Under the pieces are notes generated by a model. That model was not told the origin of the DNA. It was given only the letters and a program-made list of their open reading frames with translations, and searched no databases. Below are positions 13,498-24,660 of a DNA stretch of 64,000 nucleotides, in pieces. Positions within the stretch are counted from its first letter, which is position 1. Each line of letters begins with the position of its first letter. Location of the stretch: assembly GCA_037176845.1 (NCBI GenBank), contig JAYKXP010000101.1, positions 111,362-175,361 of the forward strand, in the 5' to 3' direction. This stretch comes from Paramarasmius palmivorus (lineage: Eukaryota > Basidiomycota > Agaricomycetes > Agaricales > Marasmiaceae). The translations under genes and the position numbers were made by a program.

Positions 13498-14137
13498 CGT
13501 AGTAGGTGTGCAGAGATTCGACGTTAAGGGAAGGGAAGAGAGTGTTTCCAGGTGCCCAGGGCGCAGGCTTGAGCCGGACCAATACCTGAGCCATAGGGAC
13601 GAAATTTGAACCGATCCGGACGCCAGATCCCAAGCCATCTGTATCGAAATTGATAAATCCTGCTCCGAAAGGTTTGTTTGGGACTTGTTATCGCACACTA
13701 AAACGCGTATTGAATCCTACCTTCACATTCTGGACCTCGTTGTCCTTCCCTAGGCTCTCCTAGTTATCCTCATCTTGACCTTCCAAACTCCCCAGTGATT
13801 TCTTTCTCTCCAGAGCCAGGTCCTCCCACATTATTCCCTGATGGACGTTCGGACCCTCGGATACCATTTCAAATAAGCTGGTTCAGACAGTCGATGACGC
13901 TTTGACAACCACAGTTATCCTAGGTTTTTTCGTCGCACTCTTGATCTGCGATCTAGCTCGTGAGCACTGCCCTTCACAAAAATCAGTACTATTCATCAGG
14001 TAAGTTGAGGACCACTTGCAATAGGATAATATTCTCCAAATCGAACTGGAGATAACGACGGTTCGGGGATACATCAGACGCGTCACGAATCCACGAAAGT
14101 CACAAAACTCACGAGTCACATCACTGTCACATCTCAA
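13498..14137. other. Intergenic, divergent promoters
   Basis: 640 bp between two divergent genes. Short frames only (for example 13883-14152 minus). It should hold the promoters of the 902-aa gene (minus) and the 14138 gene (plus). I see no clear motif. Confidence 0.4.
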
Positions 14138-15032
14138 ATGTCCAACGTCCATGACATCGAGTCTGACTCAGACTCTGGCTCTCCCTTTCGATGGAATATC
14201 GACAAGCTATGCGCGGCAGCGAACCATCTTCGCCTCGCTCCTGATTATACCACCTATACTTGCGAACCAGCTATTTTCCGTCAAATGGCATCGCCCCTCC
14301 CGCCATATCAACCCGATCATGAGTGGTATATTCTTTTTACTACGACCGTTCAGGAACACCTCCAACCTGGTATCTACCGCGACGTTCGGTAAGATTTGTT
14401 TTATTTCTACCACTGTATCACTCCATCTAATAATTCCAGAGCCATACAGACACAGTTCCCAAAAGGAACTCCCCCCGGAGAGGTATGCATTCTCCGCTAT
14501 GCTGACTCTCTCGAAGATGCCCGGGGGATTTGGAACAAGCAGTGCGTCAAACATCATCGAGAAGAACCAATGCACCAAGATTGTCAAGAGGCGCTTGACG
14601 ACCAGGCATACTCGGTTGCTTCACAGGCCAAAGCCGCTCTTGTCCATAAAGAGCTCCTTGACGCCTATCCTCAACTCCGACCTCGACGACGCCGAAGAGC
14701 TGAGCACCTCGCCATCGTCGAGAATACTTCAATCTCCGCAGGCCCTGCCGTTCCTCCGACTGCTCCCAGTGCTTCCACAGCCGGTTCTGGCACCGCAAAC
14801 GTCAGTCACGACGTTCCCAACGTCCCAGATTTAAACAGTTGGAACCTGTACGTCGTGCATGCAAATGGACTTCGCCGCCATGTATCTCTGTGAGTAATCC
14901 TTCTTAACATGTCCGAATCACGCTCATATTTCTGCTGAGTGAACATGCCCTTGCAGCGTTACAGTCCTACGCCCCGGCTCCTGTTCGCATGGTCTTGGCG
15001 CGAACCAGTTCACGCGCGAGGAGAGTCTTTGA
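14138..15032 (+). CDS. Hypothetical cassette protein, RNase H1 N-domain-like patch
   Basis: Three exons (14138-14388, 14440-14889, 14957-15032; introns 51 and 67 nt) read in frame to TGA at 15030. The N-terminus is acidic (SDSDSGS). The segment WYILFTTTVQEHLQPGIYRD, followed about 30 residues later by YADSLEDARGIWNKQC, loosely resembles the small RNase H1 N-terminal (viroplasmin-like) fold. In that fold a 'WY-hydrophobic ... G-IY/F' strand is followed by a helix. This resemblance is weak. A basic run (RPRRRRRAEH) and an Ala/Ser/Pro linker lead to a second short patch, NLYVVHANGLRRHVSL. Function unknown. Confidence 0.6.
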
Positions 15033-15181
15033 GATCGAGACAGGCTCCACGGGGGATATCGCGACGAGTGTAGCACATAAATTACCACCTTGTTGAATAC
15101 GAAACGCGACGCCAAATGTAATTTTTCCATGTGCAGATGCTCCTGAGTGAAATTTCATTGATTTTCCAAGACTACTAATCA

Positions 15182-15933
15182 TCAGGCCTCAGGTACATCC
15201 TCGTCACTCGAACCTAGCTCTAAACGATCAAACGGGACACTCTCGTCTCTCACAAAGTCTTCGTAGAAGTTGTGAATGTTACTCAAAGGAATGGAATCAG
15301 TATATCACGATTGTGCAGTGTCGTCACGCACTCACATTATCATCTCTTCCACTTTTTCTTGCAAGTTTTCTGCGGTGAGGACGTTGTCATCGTACCAGTC
15401 GACCACGATAGGCCCCAGCCAGGGGCGTTGTAATCCATCTGTAAAACCCTGAAGCTCCCTTGTGACACATTCGTTGATAGGGAAGGTGTTCCGCGCGGTC
15501 TGTTCGAAATAGAACACGCGAAATCCTTGTTCCGCACCCTCCGAACGCACTCCCTTGATATGAGCCGTGCCGCCATCCTCTTGGTCGTCGGGATCCAGGA
15601 GTGGCCTAAAATCAAAGGCCGCAATTTTGTCACGCTGGAGCCTTACAAGGCGAGGTTCATCGGAGTGGGGAAAAAAAAGGACAGCCTACAAAAATTCATT
15701 TAATCGTTTGTCAACAACCATTGCAACTAGCGAGTTCAACTTACTTTATAACTCGCAGCCAACAGGTAGTCCATACCCTTGTGTCCTGTAATTCTGGGGA
15801 TTTTTGCACGGCTTCTTTGGGGCGTTGTGGGTATCATGGTGAAAGAACCGCAAGGATGGACCAGATCGTTGCGGCGAGTTATTCGAATTATCCGCTTTTT
15901 CCGGCACCGTGATTGGGCTGATAAGTTAGCCAT
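15182..15933 (-). CDS. Hypothetical 212-aa cassette protein
   Basis: Exons 15933-15745, 15685-15336 and 15281-15182 (introns 59 and 54 nt) join in frame to a TGA at 15182. The middle reads LFFPHSDEPRLVRLQRD, then FDFRPLLDPDDQEDGG and, later, LQRPWLGPIVVDWY. I recognise this arrangement from repeated hypothetical proteins of Agaricomycetes but no function is known. The start is either the ATG at 15933 or the one at 15837. The C-terminus is acidic (SSDEDVPEA). Confidence 0.6.
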
Positions 15934-16039
15934 GATTCACACATGCTGACATGCTGACAACGACTACATAGATATCTCCGATATGACAAAAAATTTATTT
16001 TTCACTGGCACAGGTACATGGACAACTTGAAAAAAAAAA

Positions 16040-16531
16040 CTAGAGTTTGGCCCAATCTTGACGGCAGGGGCGACTGCAAGAGTGTCAGTTTGTATTTCAG
16101 TTGATAACGATGGGTGTACTCACTCGCCCCAACCGCCCCCAACAATCCTCGACATCTCGTATTCCTCCTGGGCAGAGATCGCAGTCGCGGAAGACCAACT
16201 GTCGCGGGTCACCGGAATGTGGGAAGCAAGAAACTCTTGCGGAGAAGGCCAGCGACTCTGGCCCGTGCGGAAGCCTTCACAGGTCCCATAACAAACACGA
16301 CCCCAAGTGGGGCATTGGCAGGCCCATACCACGTCCGTGTAAACCTTGGACGGTGGCTTCCAGTTCGGGTTGGTGGGCTTCAAAAAAAGTGTTATGAACA
16401 AAGACATCGGTAGAGATTTTTGGACGCACGCAGGACGGCAGACAAGGCGTTCCCCAGCCGGGACACTTGCACGACGTCCAAGTGACTGGGGCTGGACTCC
16501 AGGAACCTTTGGGCACTCCTTTGGTGGACAT
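16040..16531 (-). CDS. 129-aa protein with duplicated CxCPxWGxxC motif
   Basis: Exons 16531-16430, 16377-16124 and 16073-16040 (introns 52 and 50 nt, GT-AG) give 129 residues and a TAG stop. The protein has two copies of one motif: CKCPGWGTPCLPSC near residue 21 and CQCPTWGRVCYGTC near residue 60, each preceded by a Trp/Val-Thr run. The pattern C-x-C-P-x-W-G-x2-C-x3-C suggests a small metal-binding or disulfide knuckle present in tandem. The intron sits directly after the first copy, as if the repeat had been duplicated as an exon. KDZ elements are known to carry cysteine-cluster modules (CxC families), but I cannot match this one to a named family. Confidence 0.62.
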
Positions 16532-16833
16532 CTTGGGATTGAATTCAGCGGCCTGACATATGACTTCAGAGAGGTTAGTGCTTGCCTTGAGACGATGATT
16601 TGAGGAGAATGAGATCAAGATGGTGGGCAAAAGGAAGGAAGGAGACAAAGGAAACGCGTGGCGCTTGGCTTTGTCGGAATGATGGCAACAAATGGGGCCA
16701 AATTATGACACGATTAGTGCCCTCCGTTTCTTCTTCCTACTCTACAATTTAGCTACCAAAGATTTCAGGTGTGTTTACTTCTCATTTCACTATGCAGCTG
16801 GCTCACTATCTCCCAGCATTTCCAAATTCTTCG

Positions 16834-17246
16834 ATGATCCTAGCGACGGTGGCCCCGGTGAAACGGAAAACGAGAAAAGAGCATCGAAATCGAGTCGATG
16901 AAGTTTTGCGTAGGCTTGCAGAGAGGGAAAAACGTCAAGGGTAAGTGATTATGCCTTGTCATAATACTACTACTATCATACCTACTCCTAATTTCGCGCC
17001 AGACAACAATCGTCACTTTTCGGATCTTTCAATATACCTCCTGGCCAAGATTGCAACGAAAGAGTCATGGCTTACTGGAACGCTGCTCGTGAAGTTTTGT
17101 GCCGTCAAAGGTGTAGAGTTCACGTTGAGGTTTTGAATGAGATTCCTCAGTGGATCCCTCGGGGGCTGGTGTGGAACGCTAAGAGGCCCTGTGGTATCGA
17201 ACGTGGTGAGGACAAGGGACGTGTTAGCCCTAGAGCTAGATTGTAG
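16834..17246 (+). CDS. Small basic hypothetical protein
   Basis: Exons 16834-16940 and 17003-17246, with a 62-nt intron from a GTAAGTG donor to a GCGCCAG acceptor, read in frame to TAG. The first exon is very basic (VKRKTRKEHRNRVDEVLRRL). The second has NERVMAYWNAAREVLCRQRC and PRGLVWNAKRPCG. No family is recognised. It precedes another basic gene on the same strand, and the two could be exons of one longer gene, but the joins I tried do not keep frame. Confidence 0.42.
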
Positions 17247-17598
17247 TTTGTAGTTGGTAGCGAAGCCATTTACCTCCAACATAGCACACTATGCTACCAC
17301 ATTATTGTTCCTCTATCGCTCAGTACATCTATCAGTGAATAAGACATACGACTACTTGTAGCGCTCATAGACGCTCAGGAAAGCGCCCATCGACAGAGGA
17401 TGTATTCTGCGATATAGATCCTTCTGGGTCAATTGACGCTTTTGAACCTGGCATGCATGTCCAAATATACGGATTCTTTACTCTGGTAAATTTTGGAGGC
17501 CAGTCCATTTGGTCAGAAAACGAGGTTTGGGACAGGTAAGATCACAGAGATACCGGCGCTTGCATCTAACTCGTTGCCTACTGTCACTTTTACCTGTC

Positions 17599-18412
17599 AT
17601 GCCATGGCCCAAAGTTCGCAAATCACAGGCAGAACGAAGAAAGGCAAATCGAGAGAAATCAGCTCGTCATTATGCACGGTGAGTCTACTGTTCTCGGTCA
17701 ACCTATACTAGTATCTCATAGTCATCGCTGGCGACAGACACCGCAACGAAATTTTAGCAAGGAAGAAAGTTGCGCGAGACCTTGAGGCCAAACACGCCGA
17801 GGCGGAATGGTAAGTAACCCTCAGCAGCCTTTTTTGTTGATCTGAGAACTTCCTCCATATTATAGGTACAAAACTCGTCAGTCACGGAGGAAAGAATTGA
17901 TGTCGAAGGGCGGAGAAGTTGTGTCCAATCTGGCTCCTCAGTGCGCCTTCCTATACCTTGTACTCGTTGAACGACACCTGAATTTTGTTTCCGACAGAGA
18001 TATCTCAACACAGCTCATCAGAATCTCCAAATCACTGAGCCGATATACGAAGGGGCCCCCTAGTCTGTTCCTCAAGTCGCTCTACGAGGCGTACACAACC
18101 CAACATTCTCCCCTCACCAATTCTCAAAGCATGTCCTTACTCACCGCTGCCGAGGATTCCTTTAACGATCTGCTATCCTCTTGCTATCGTCTGGAGAATT
18201 TCGTTATTCAACAAGGTGCTTGTCCGGAGTACGATAAAGTCCATCAGCTCACACGGCGGGTCAAATGTATTCTGGATTGTGTCCTGAACATGCAGCTGAT
18301 GGTCATGGATCCAGACGAGGATATTGAGGAGGCTCATCTTGCTAAACGACTAGACTTCCAAAAACCTCATGTACAATCATGGATAGACGGGTCCACACAC
18401 ATCCCTGAGTAG
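17599..18412 (+). CDS. Basic hypothetical cassette protein
   Basis: Exons 17599-17678, 17737-17809 and 17866-18412 (introns 58 and 56 nt) read in frame to TAG. The N-terminal third is a Lys/Arg-rich helix (KSQAERRKANREKSARHYAR, then RNEILARKKVARDLEAKHAE), a pattern common in short Agaricomycete proteins and compatible with nucleic-acid binding. The rest is helical and neutral to acidic, with CRLENFVIQQGACPEYDKVH and DPDEDIEEAHLAKR. An optional intron in the last exon (GTGCGC at about 17941 to CAG at about 17998) would also keep frame. It ends 120 bp from the convergent TET gene. Function unknown. Confidence 0.58.
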
Positions 18413-18531
18413 GCTAGACTTTGTATAGTACTACGTTGAATGCATAAACTTCTAATTCAAACAGACCGATGAACGTGTTCGATTCAAGTTGATTACAAAC
18501 AAGTACAGAAGCTATGGACATGTTATACACG

Positions 18532-20548
18532 CTAAACGTCTTCTACTTGACCGTTGTCCGTCCTAGGATTCACGCACTGTAGGTCATGCAGCTTCGAGAA
18601 CAAAGCCAGCCCAGATGTCCACCGCTCCCGACCTTCTACAACAGCTGTTGCTCGGGTTCTAGTTTGCTGGTAGACCTTCTCGGGGGTAAAGCCGTGCTCT
18701 ACCCAACGAAAGAGTCCGCCGGCAGTGTACATTGAAAAGGAATAACGTTTTTCCTCTGGACCAATGGCTGTGTTGGAATGACATACCATTGCAGAGGGAA
18801 TGAGGACTGTGGTTCCCGGAGGGAATTCAACGACGAGTTTGAGGTCCCAGATGACAAAATGGCCGCCGGTTCGCCAGTTGTAGTCGCCAAGGGCGGTGAT
18901 CGCACACCACCCAAATGCCAAGTTCTTGACATCGCGGTGTGGGTAGCACACGGTGCGCGGACCGAAGTTGATAGTAAATGCCGTGAAAACGCAATTGTCG
19001 AAAGGAAGATGGAGGTCTGGATGCTTCTCCAGCAGAGGAATTATCGTCCGAGCGTAATACTTGAATAAGAGGGGTGCCCAGCCAAGGAGTCCACCTGTAC
19101 TAGGGTGAGACTGGAAATTGTTGTTGAGAAGAGACGACTCACAGGACATAAACCGAGCGAAACGTTGAAACACCCGACTCTTTCGGATCTCGTCCATGAT
19201 GGGCCGATTCTTGGGGTCTTGACGCATCATTTGGGGTGCCTATCAGGTATTCGAGTGAGAAGGTTGATCCATTACAATGGAAAAAGTACCTTTTGTCCAT
19301 TCCCGGTCGAAGCGCCGTATGATAGGAATTTGTGAGGTCCTCGACGGGGATGGGCAGCAGTCGGGCCACCCAGTCCTTGATCAAGCATTCGCTGCTGGGT
19401 CTTCGTTAAACGAGGTGGAGCGAACTTGGCTACGGCACCAAGCCTTTCAATCATGTCGTTGGCGGTGTGAACGTTGTCCAACCACGTTGGGTCATTCTGA
19501 GGGCCAGGAATAACTACCCCCATTACTGCACCACTTGAGCTGGTGAGTGGCTGAGAAGAGCTGTTTAATGGGTCAGAAAGGTTCGTGTCAAAGGTATGAA
19601 ATAGGACTCACTCGGGGAGATGAGCCAGCTTGGAAAATTTATACGAGCCGTTAGGATCGGTGAGCTCCTCCAGACTATAGTCGCGTTTCTCCGGGAGCTG
19701 CTTCTCTAATCCAAGATACCCGGAGGTAGCCGGATGAAAGTCGTCGTCGATATGGAAGGCTGGCTGAGCAACGACTGCTGCCGCCAAGATGGAGTTACGA
19801 ATACTCTTCTGCACTAAATATTCGGGGTCTCTGGAAAAGACGATGTCGGGCTGTGAACGCCTGGCCTTTCGTCGAGCGCGTTTGCTCTTGCCTTTTTCTC
19901 GGGCAATCTGGGCAGGGGTTTTAATTCGACGCTTCCTGCTTGCATCCGTCGTTCTGGCGACCATAGGGGATTGAACAGGGTGTGGGGTAGGTGGGGATGG
20001 AGGAATGGTGGAAGGACATGGTGGTGAGTTAGTCGCTTCGTCGGCGTCCGAAGGCTCACTGTCGAGCTCGGTTGGTGTGCTGCTTGGGGAAGATGGTGGT
20101 GTGGAGAGGGGTGACTCGTTGTCCGGATCCTCCGTTATGAGAAAAGCCCTCAATAGCAGAGTTTCCAGTTCTTCATCGGCTCCGGCAAGGTAAGGCGAGT
20201 AGGACCGCCCACTCCGTGTCTATATGCTGTGTGAGCAGATGAATGCATGAGAGGTAACTTCTTACCTCAGGAACGTCGAATAGCTTTTTTATGGCCTCTG
20301 AAAGGGGTTTGAAACTGGGTCAGAAGATCTCTTAGGGAAGTCGAACGATGAAAGAGGTCGAAGGTCGAATTTAAAAAAAAAATCGTCGGATTCCCTGGCA
20401 AGGGTATCCAGACTACGCAAGAATAGTTATGGTGGGTTCATCCGGGATAGACAAGATTCCCTGGCGAGGGTATCCATGGCTGGCGGTATGATGGGAGTGA
20501 GAAAAGAAGGATGAACGCCTTACGTTCAGTGGTCTTTTTTGTTGACAT
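18532..20548 (-). CDS. TET/JBP family 2-oxoglutarate/Fe(II) dioxygenase
   Basis: Exons 20548-20524, 20297-20266, 20219-19612, 19560-19290 and 19239-18532 sum to 548 codons without a break. Residues 1-190 are low complexity with a basic stretch (RKRRIKTPAQIAREKGKSK). The catalytic double-stranded beta-helix is in the last exon: YPHRDVKN supplies the iron ligands H413 and D415, PSAMVCHSN supplies H466, and EEKRYSFSMY supplies the 2-oxoglutarate-binding R477. GGLFRWV closes the domain. The FGWCAITALGDY and WDLKLVVEFPPG blocks are typical of Agaricomycete TET/JBP proteins. These enzymes oxidise 5-methylcytosine in nuclear DNA. All expected active-site residues are present, so it may be functional. 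The first exon is the least certain part: its intron is 226 nt and contains an imperfect direct repeat of about 20 nt. Confidence 0.9.
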
Positions 20549-20678
20549 TGTGGGAGCCGAGAAGACTGTTGATCAGTCGCGTCGCTGATTTGATGTTGTT
20601 TGTTGGTCACGAGGGGGAGTTTGTTTAGCGCCCAGATTCTTTCATTTCTGCTTCCACCTTCCAACGCGTCTTGAGTAC
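20549..20678. promoter_or_regulatory. Shared divergent promoter of TET and KDZ genes
   Basis: Only about 130 bp separate the proposed ATG of the dioxygenase (minus, 20548) from the ATG of the transposase (plus, 20679). Both promoters must lie here or overlap the coding starts, which would couple expression of the two genes. No TATA element is obvious. This rests on the first-exon call of the dioxygenase. Confidence 0.5.
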
Positions 20679-23600
20679 ATGGGTACCTCCAAATCTTCCA
20701 AAAGCAAGAGCAAATCTCAACCGGTACCACAAGTGAAGCGAATTCATGTGGAGAAGGTTCATCGAACGCCAGCCTTTCTCAAGGTCGAAGCTCTTTCAGC
20801 AGATGGAAGACGCGTTCGACAACGCGTGGTGAAGGTATCGGGACTTTCGCCTACCAAGAAGCAAAGGGTCGCAATGACAGTACCGGCCTTCGACAGTATG
20901 TTGATGGATATTGATGAACGGGTGGAAGACTTGGTTCTGGGAGGTCAAGGGCTCTTTGTGAGCGCAGGAGTAGATGCCGTCGATGTTGAAGGAAGCGTGG
21001 GGGACATTAAGGTGGATAAGCAGGGAAGAAACAATTCTGAGGGTGACATGGTATGCGTTTCGCTAACACTGATATCGAATTGCACCTCTAACAGAAGTCT
21101 AGGGTAAAACGATGTCGGATTGGCGACCAATGGCGAGGCAATTCCTCGCGGAAATGATGGTTCTGGAAGGTCGTCCTGAGGAACAACGCGAAATCTGCTG
21201 GTCTTGCAAGGCCTCTTGTGACACGCCCTACCGATGTCGTGATTGCCTTGACCCCCATCTCCGATGCAAGTCGTGTATTGTCTCCCATCACAAGGATAGG
21301 CCATTTGACAGAGTCGAGGTATGTTCGCTGCATATTTGTAAGAGATATCGTTCTGATGGATTCCAGCGTTGGAACGGGAAATTCTTCGAACGAACGTCGT
21401 TGAGGGATCTCGGACTGGTTATTCAACTGGGTCATGAAGATGGGAGTGCCTGCACGCTCAGGGACATGGCGAGATCAGGCTTCGTGGTCGTGGATGTGGA
21501 CTCTGTTCAGGAGGTATCGATAGCCTACTGTGCCTGCCGCTCAGAAGGCGTCGTTGGTCAGAAATGGCAGCAGTTGATGCGGCGAGAACTCTACCCTGGC
21601 AGCGTGGAAGATCCTTACACGGCGTTCACCTTCCGAGTGTTAGGACTTTTTCATGCGCTAACCCTGAAAGGGAAGATAAACCTTTATGATTTCTACTACG
21701 GCCTGGAAATGAGGAGTAATGGCGGTGGATGTTACGATGTCAAGGTATTATGAATGGTTTACTGGGTGCTTTGAGGGCTGAAATCGATGTTTCAGGATCG
21801 ATACGATTCGTTTCGAAGGGTTACGCGGCAGTGGAGATTCCTGAAGATGCTGAAGCGTGGAGGAATAGGAAACGACCCCGGGCGGCGCCTAGACGACATT
21901 GGGGCAGGAGATCTTGCCGTTCGCTGCATTGCGTGTCCCCAGCCTGGTGTTAACTTACCTGAAGGCTGGGAGAACGTACCACAGGAAGAAAGGTGGGTCT
22001 AATACCACGTTTTCACTCTTTTAACAGGGGCTGACCTGGTCAAACTTTATAGCTTCCTATACTACAAGTTCCTGTCTGTCGACGCATGCTTTCGTCTTAA
22101 ACGTCGGGCGATATCGAGCGAGGCAGGCGATCCGGGGTTGTTTACGGGGTTGGCGTACTATGTAGATCAGGGTCCGTACCAGAAATGGATGAGAGCTGCC
22201 CCAGATCAAAAGGAGGTACGTGGGTGCTCCGCAGCGTTTGGCGTAAAATTGACGTTGGACTTAGACAAACGACTGCTCAAGTCTAGCTGCTGTGAAGCAG
22301 GCAAACACCAAATTCAATCGAGGTTATGCTACTACTGGTTGCCTGTTATGTATGTGTTCTCGCCATGAACTGTGCGAGCCTAACGGGGTTGTCGACCTGA
22401 ATCGGGGTGAAAAGTGCGTTTCAAGAGTTTACATTTATTGTGTCTATGCTGACACCGTTCTTTGATGAAGATTCATGCTGGGTGATTACGCCGTTGGAGC
22501 TTCGCAGAAACTGTCATCGCCACTTCTAAAACGCGTGCTGAGCTATGATATAGCATGCCAGTATTGCAAGAAGTTCTTTGACAGGATGCGCCTGCTCCCA
22601 AATGAGGCAGCGATGGAAGTCAGCGAGAGTAAATGGAGTTTTGTGATCCCGAAACTCCATATACGTGGCCACGAGCGACCGTGTCAAGAAACCTTCGCGT
22701 TACACCTTCATCCAGGTGCCGGACAGACCGACGGAGAGGGGATAGAGAGACTTTGGGCAGAAGTTGGACCAGTGGGAGTTAGCACGAGGGAGATGGGGCC
22801 TGGCCACCGGCGGGATACAATCGATGATCATCAAGGAGCACGGAACTGGAGAAAGATATGTGGACTGGGTTTGTGGGCGACTTACGTATAACAAGACAAT
22901 AATCTAACGAAATATTTCTTTTGTAGGGCATTTGCTCAGGAGGCGCGAGGCGGAGGCGCAACGTCAAGTCGTAAAGCAAACGCAGGAGTACGAGCGATTT
23001 TGCCAAAGCCAGGGATCGATCCGTATTGAAAAGTGGAAGAGGATGGTTCTGGAATGGGAGTCTGGGTTTTCAGAGATCAATCCATATTCGCTATCAGAAC
23101 GAGGTGCGCTTGCCATGATGCATCGGCTGAGAAGAAAGCTAATCTTTGTAACGTTATGCAGGAGAGACTGAAGAAGATGTTCGGTTGCGAATGGCTGTTC
23201 AGGAAGCGGAGCGCAGCATGCGAGGAGAGCGAACTCTGCACGAGGTGGCACCTAGTGCGTTTATGCTGATGGGACTGGAGATTGAGGATCAACAGCGCCG
23301 TATGGTTCTCAGCATGGCGAATACCGATGGAGGCACAGCTCGACAGAAGACGGGTGACGTGGAAAAACGAGCCAAGCTAGGGCGACTCATTGCACGTTTC
23401 AGGAGCGTACAGCAGGTGTACATGCCTACTGCTTTGGCCTACCTGGCTACACTGCCCAACTATTCGAACGTCGACACCGTGGAGAAGATTCCAGTACTGC
23501 TCCCATCTGGACTACCCGAATCTGTTCGATCGCAATCCCTGATGAAGGAGTGGCTAGATCGGGAAGTGGAGTACAGGCGAGCGCAATTGAGGACTGCGTT

Positions 23601-24390
23601 GAGAAGTTTACGGACACATTTGTTTGTGCGCGTAGGCTTGACTATCGAACGGACCACGCAGGCACGAGGCCAGAAGGATTCTACTCGATCACGGCAGGAG
23701 CTGGCAAGGAACGAGGTTGACATTCAGGCTTTCAAAACCAAGTATCAAGCAGCTTGGAATGCGTTGATGGTACTAGTCGGTGAAGAGATCCTTCAAGAGC
23801 AGATGCCAGGCTATCAAGTATTACACGATCACGATGTGCGGTCCCACGAGGATGAAGATAGTGGTTGCATCGTTTCTAGTCGTAAAACGCGGCCAGCCAA
23901 CGTACCGAGACCCCTAATTACTGAGGGCGAGTCACGACGGACGCTGTCATGGATTTGGACAGGTGTAGATGTATCAGGGGATTCAAAGGCTATGCAGGAG
24001 GCTCTGAGAATCGAGTGGAGCAAATGCTGGGCACGTAAACGTCGGTGGGACGAAGAGCTGGCTCTGGTGCGAGAGGAAAAGCGGCGTGTGGTCAAGTCAC
24101 TGCATTTCCAGGCCGAGGACTGGCTGCAGAAGGCGATGGTGAATTCGGATGAACCACAAGAGGGCTGTAGGGCATATGCCCTGCGTCAAGCGTCGTTGAG
24201 AGAGGGATTGGTAGAACGCTTCCTGACTATCTGGAAGACCCCCATTCGGCGTCGTACAAACGGAAAACCAGCTAGAAGACCTGAAGATGGCTGCGCCGAA
24301 GGAGAGGAGAGCGAACAAGAGAGCGAGAGTGGTGATGATGGAGCTACTGCTTTGGGTTTGGATGATGGTGAGGACGACGAGGAGCTCTAG
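20679..24390 (+). CDS. KDZ transposase with CxC2-like cysteine cluster
   Basis: Nine exons with eight introns of 48-60 nt (21051-21102, 21319-21366, 21745-21795, 21993-22052, 22216-22264, 22414-22470, 22869-22926, 23104-23161) give exactly 1092 residues. After a basic N-terminus comes the cysteine cluster (about 150-190): CWSCKASCDTPYRCRDCLDP, then CKSC. The transposase core (about 390-620) has VDACFRLKRR (D398), NTKFNRGYATTG, RHELCEPNGVVDL, SYDIACQ (D518), PKLHIRGH, and GEGIERLWAEVGPV with the predicted catalytic Glu at about 584. REMGPGHRRDTIDDH follows. The C-terminal 400 residues are charged helices ending in an acidic tail (DDGEDDEEL). It would excise and insert the element. One oddity is AAVKQANTK, where relatives I remember have AALDHANTK, so an acidic residue is replaced by Lys453. 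Otherwise it looks intact. Confidence 0.93.
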
Positions 24391-24660
24391 TGTGCCGGCA
24401 TGCTGCATTGCTACTTTACAAAGTTACTCTTAGGGCAAGGCATGCGTTCTACTAGATTTCTTTTGATTAATTAATTGAGTATTTTCATGTGGACTTAGCA
24501 GACGGTTATCTATTCCTATTTGGGAATCCAATAGACGCCGGTATTTAGCTCCTCTTCTCTTCTTCTTGTCCTCCTGGTATCTACCCAGATACTTTGCAAT
24601 GTATCGGTGGAAGCTCTCCGAGTGACTTTGTAAATGAGCAACAAGGTCGGCTGAGGCAGC
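24391..24660. other. Junction between KDZ cassette and truncated Ty3-like element
   Basis: 270 bp after the transposase stop. It includes CTTTACAAAGTTACT at about 24413 and a minus-strand frame (24430-24687) reading LQSHSESFHRYIAKYLGRYQ, whose origin I cannot name. Homology to the pol of the second Ty3-like element starts at about 24655. There is a TGA in the same frame just upstream, so the rest of that pol is missing, not merely spliced. Confidence 0.5.

Larger units (their letters stand above)
10493..24390. mobile_element. KDZ transposase / TET-JBP gene cassette
   Basis: Eight tightly packed genes run from 10493 to 24390, and all of them read in frame after removing introns of 40-60 nt (one is longer). 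TET/JBP genes linked to KDZ transposases were described in Agaricomycetes by Iyer and co-workers (PNAS 2014), and this block fits that description. The transposase would mobilise the unit. The dioxygenase could oxidise 5-methylcytosine and so counter silencing of it. Whether all eight genes are cargo of one element is inference, because I could not find terminal inverted repeats or a target duplication. The right end abuts truncated Ty3-like sequence within about 260 bp of the transposase stop, so the right terminus may be lost or very short. Confidence 0.6.

Noticed and set aside
10134..24427. CTTTACAAAGTTACT near both ends of the KDZ-TET cassette as terminal repeats
   Set aside because: The two copies are in direct, not inverted, orientation, only 15 nt long, and the flanks do not extend the match. 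Chance or a short target-site similarity is as likely.
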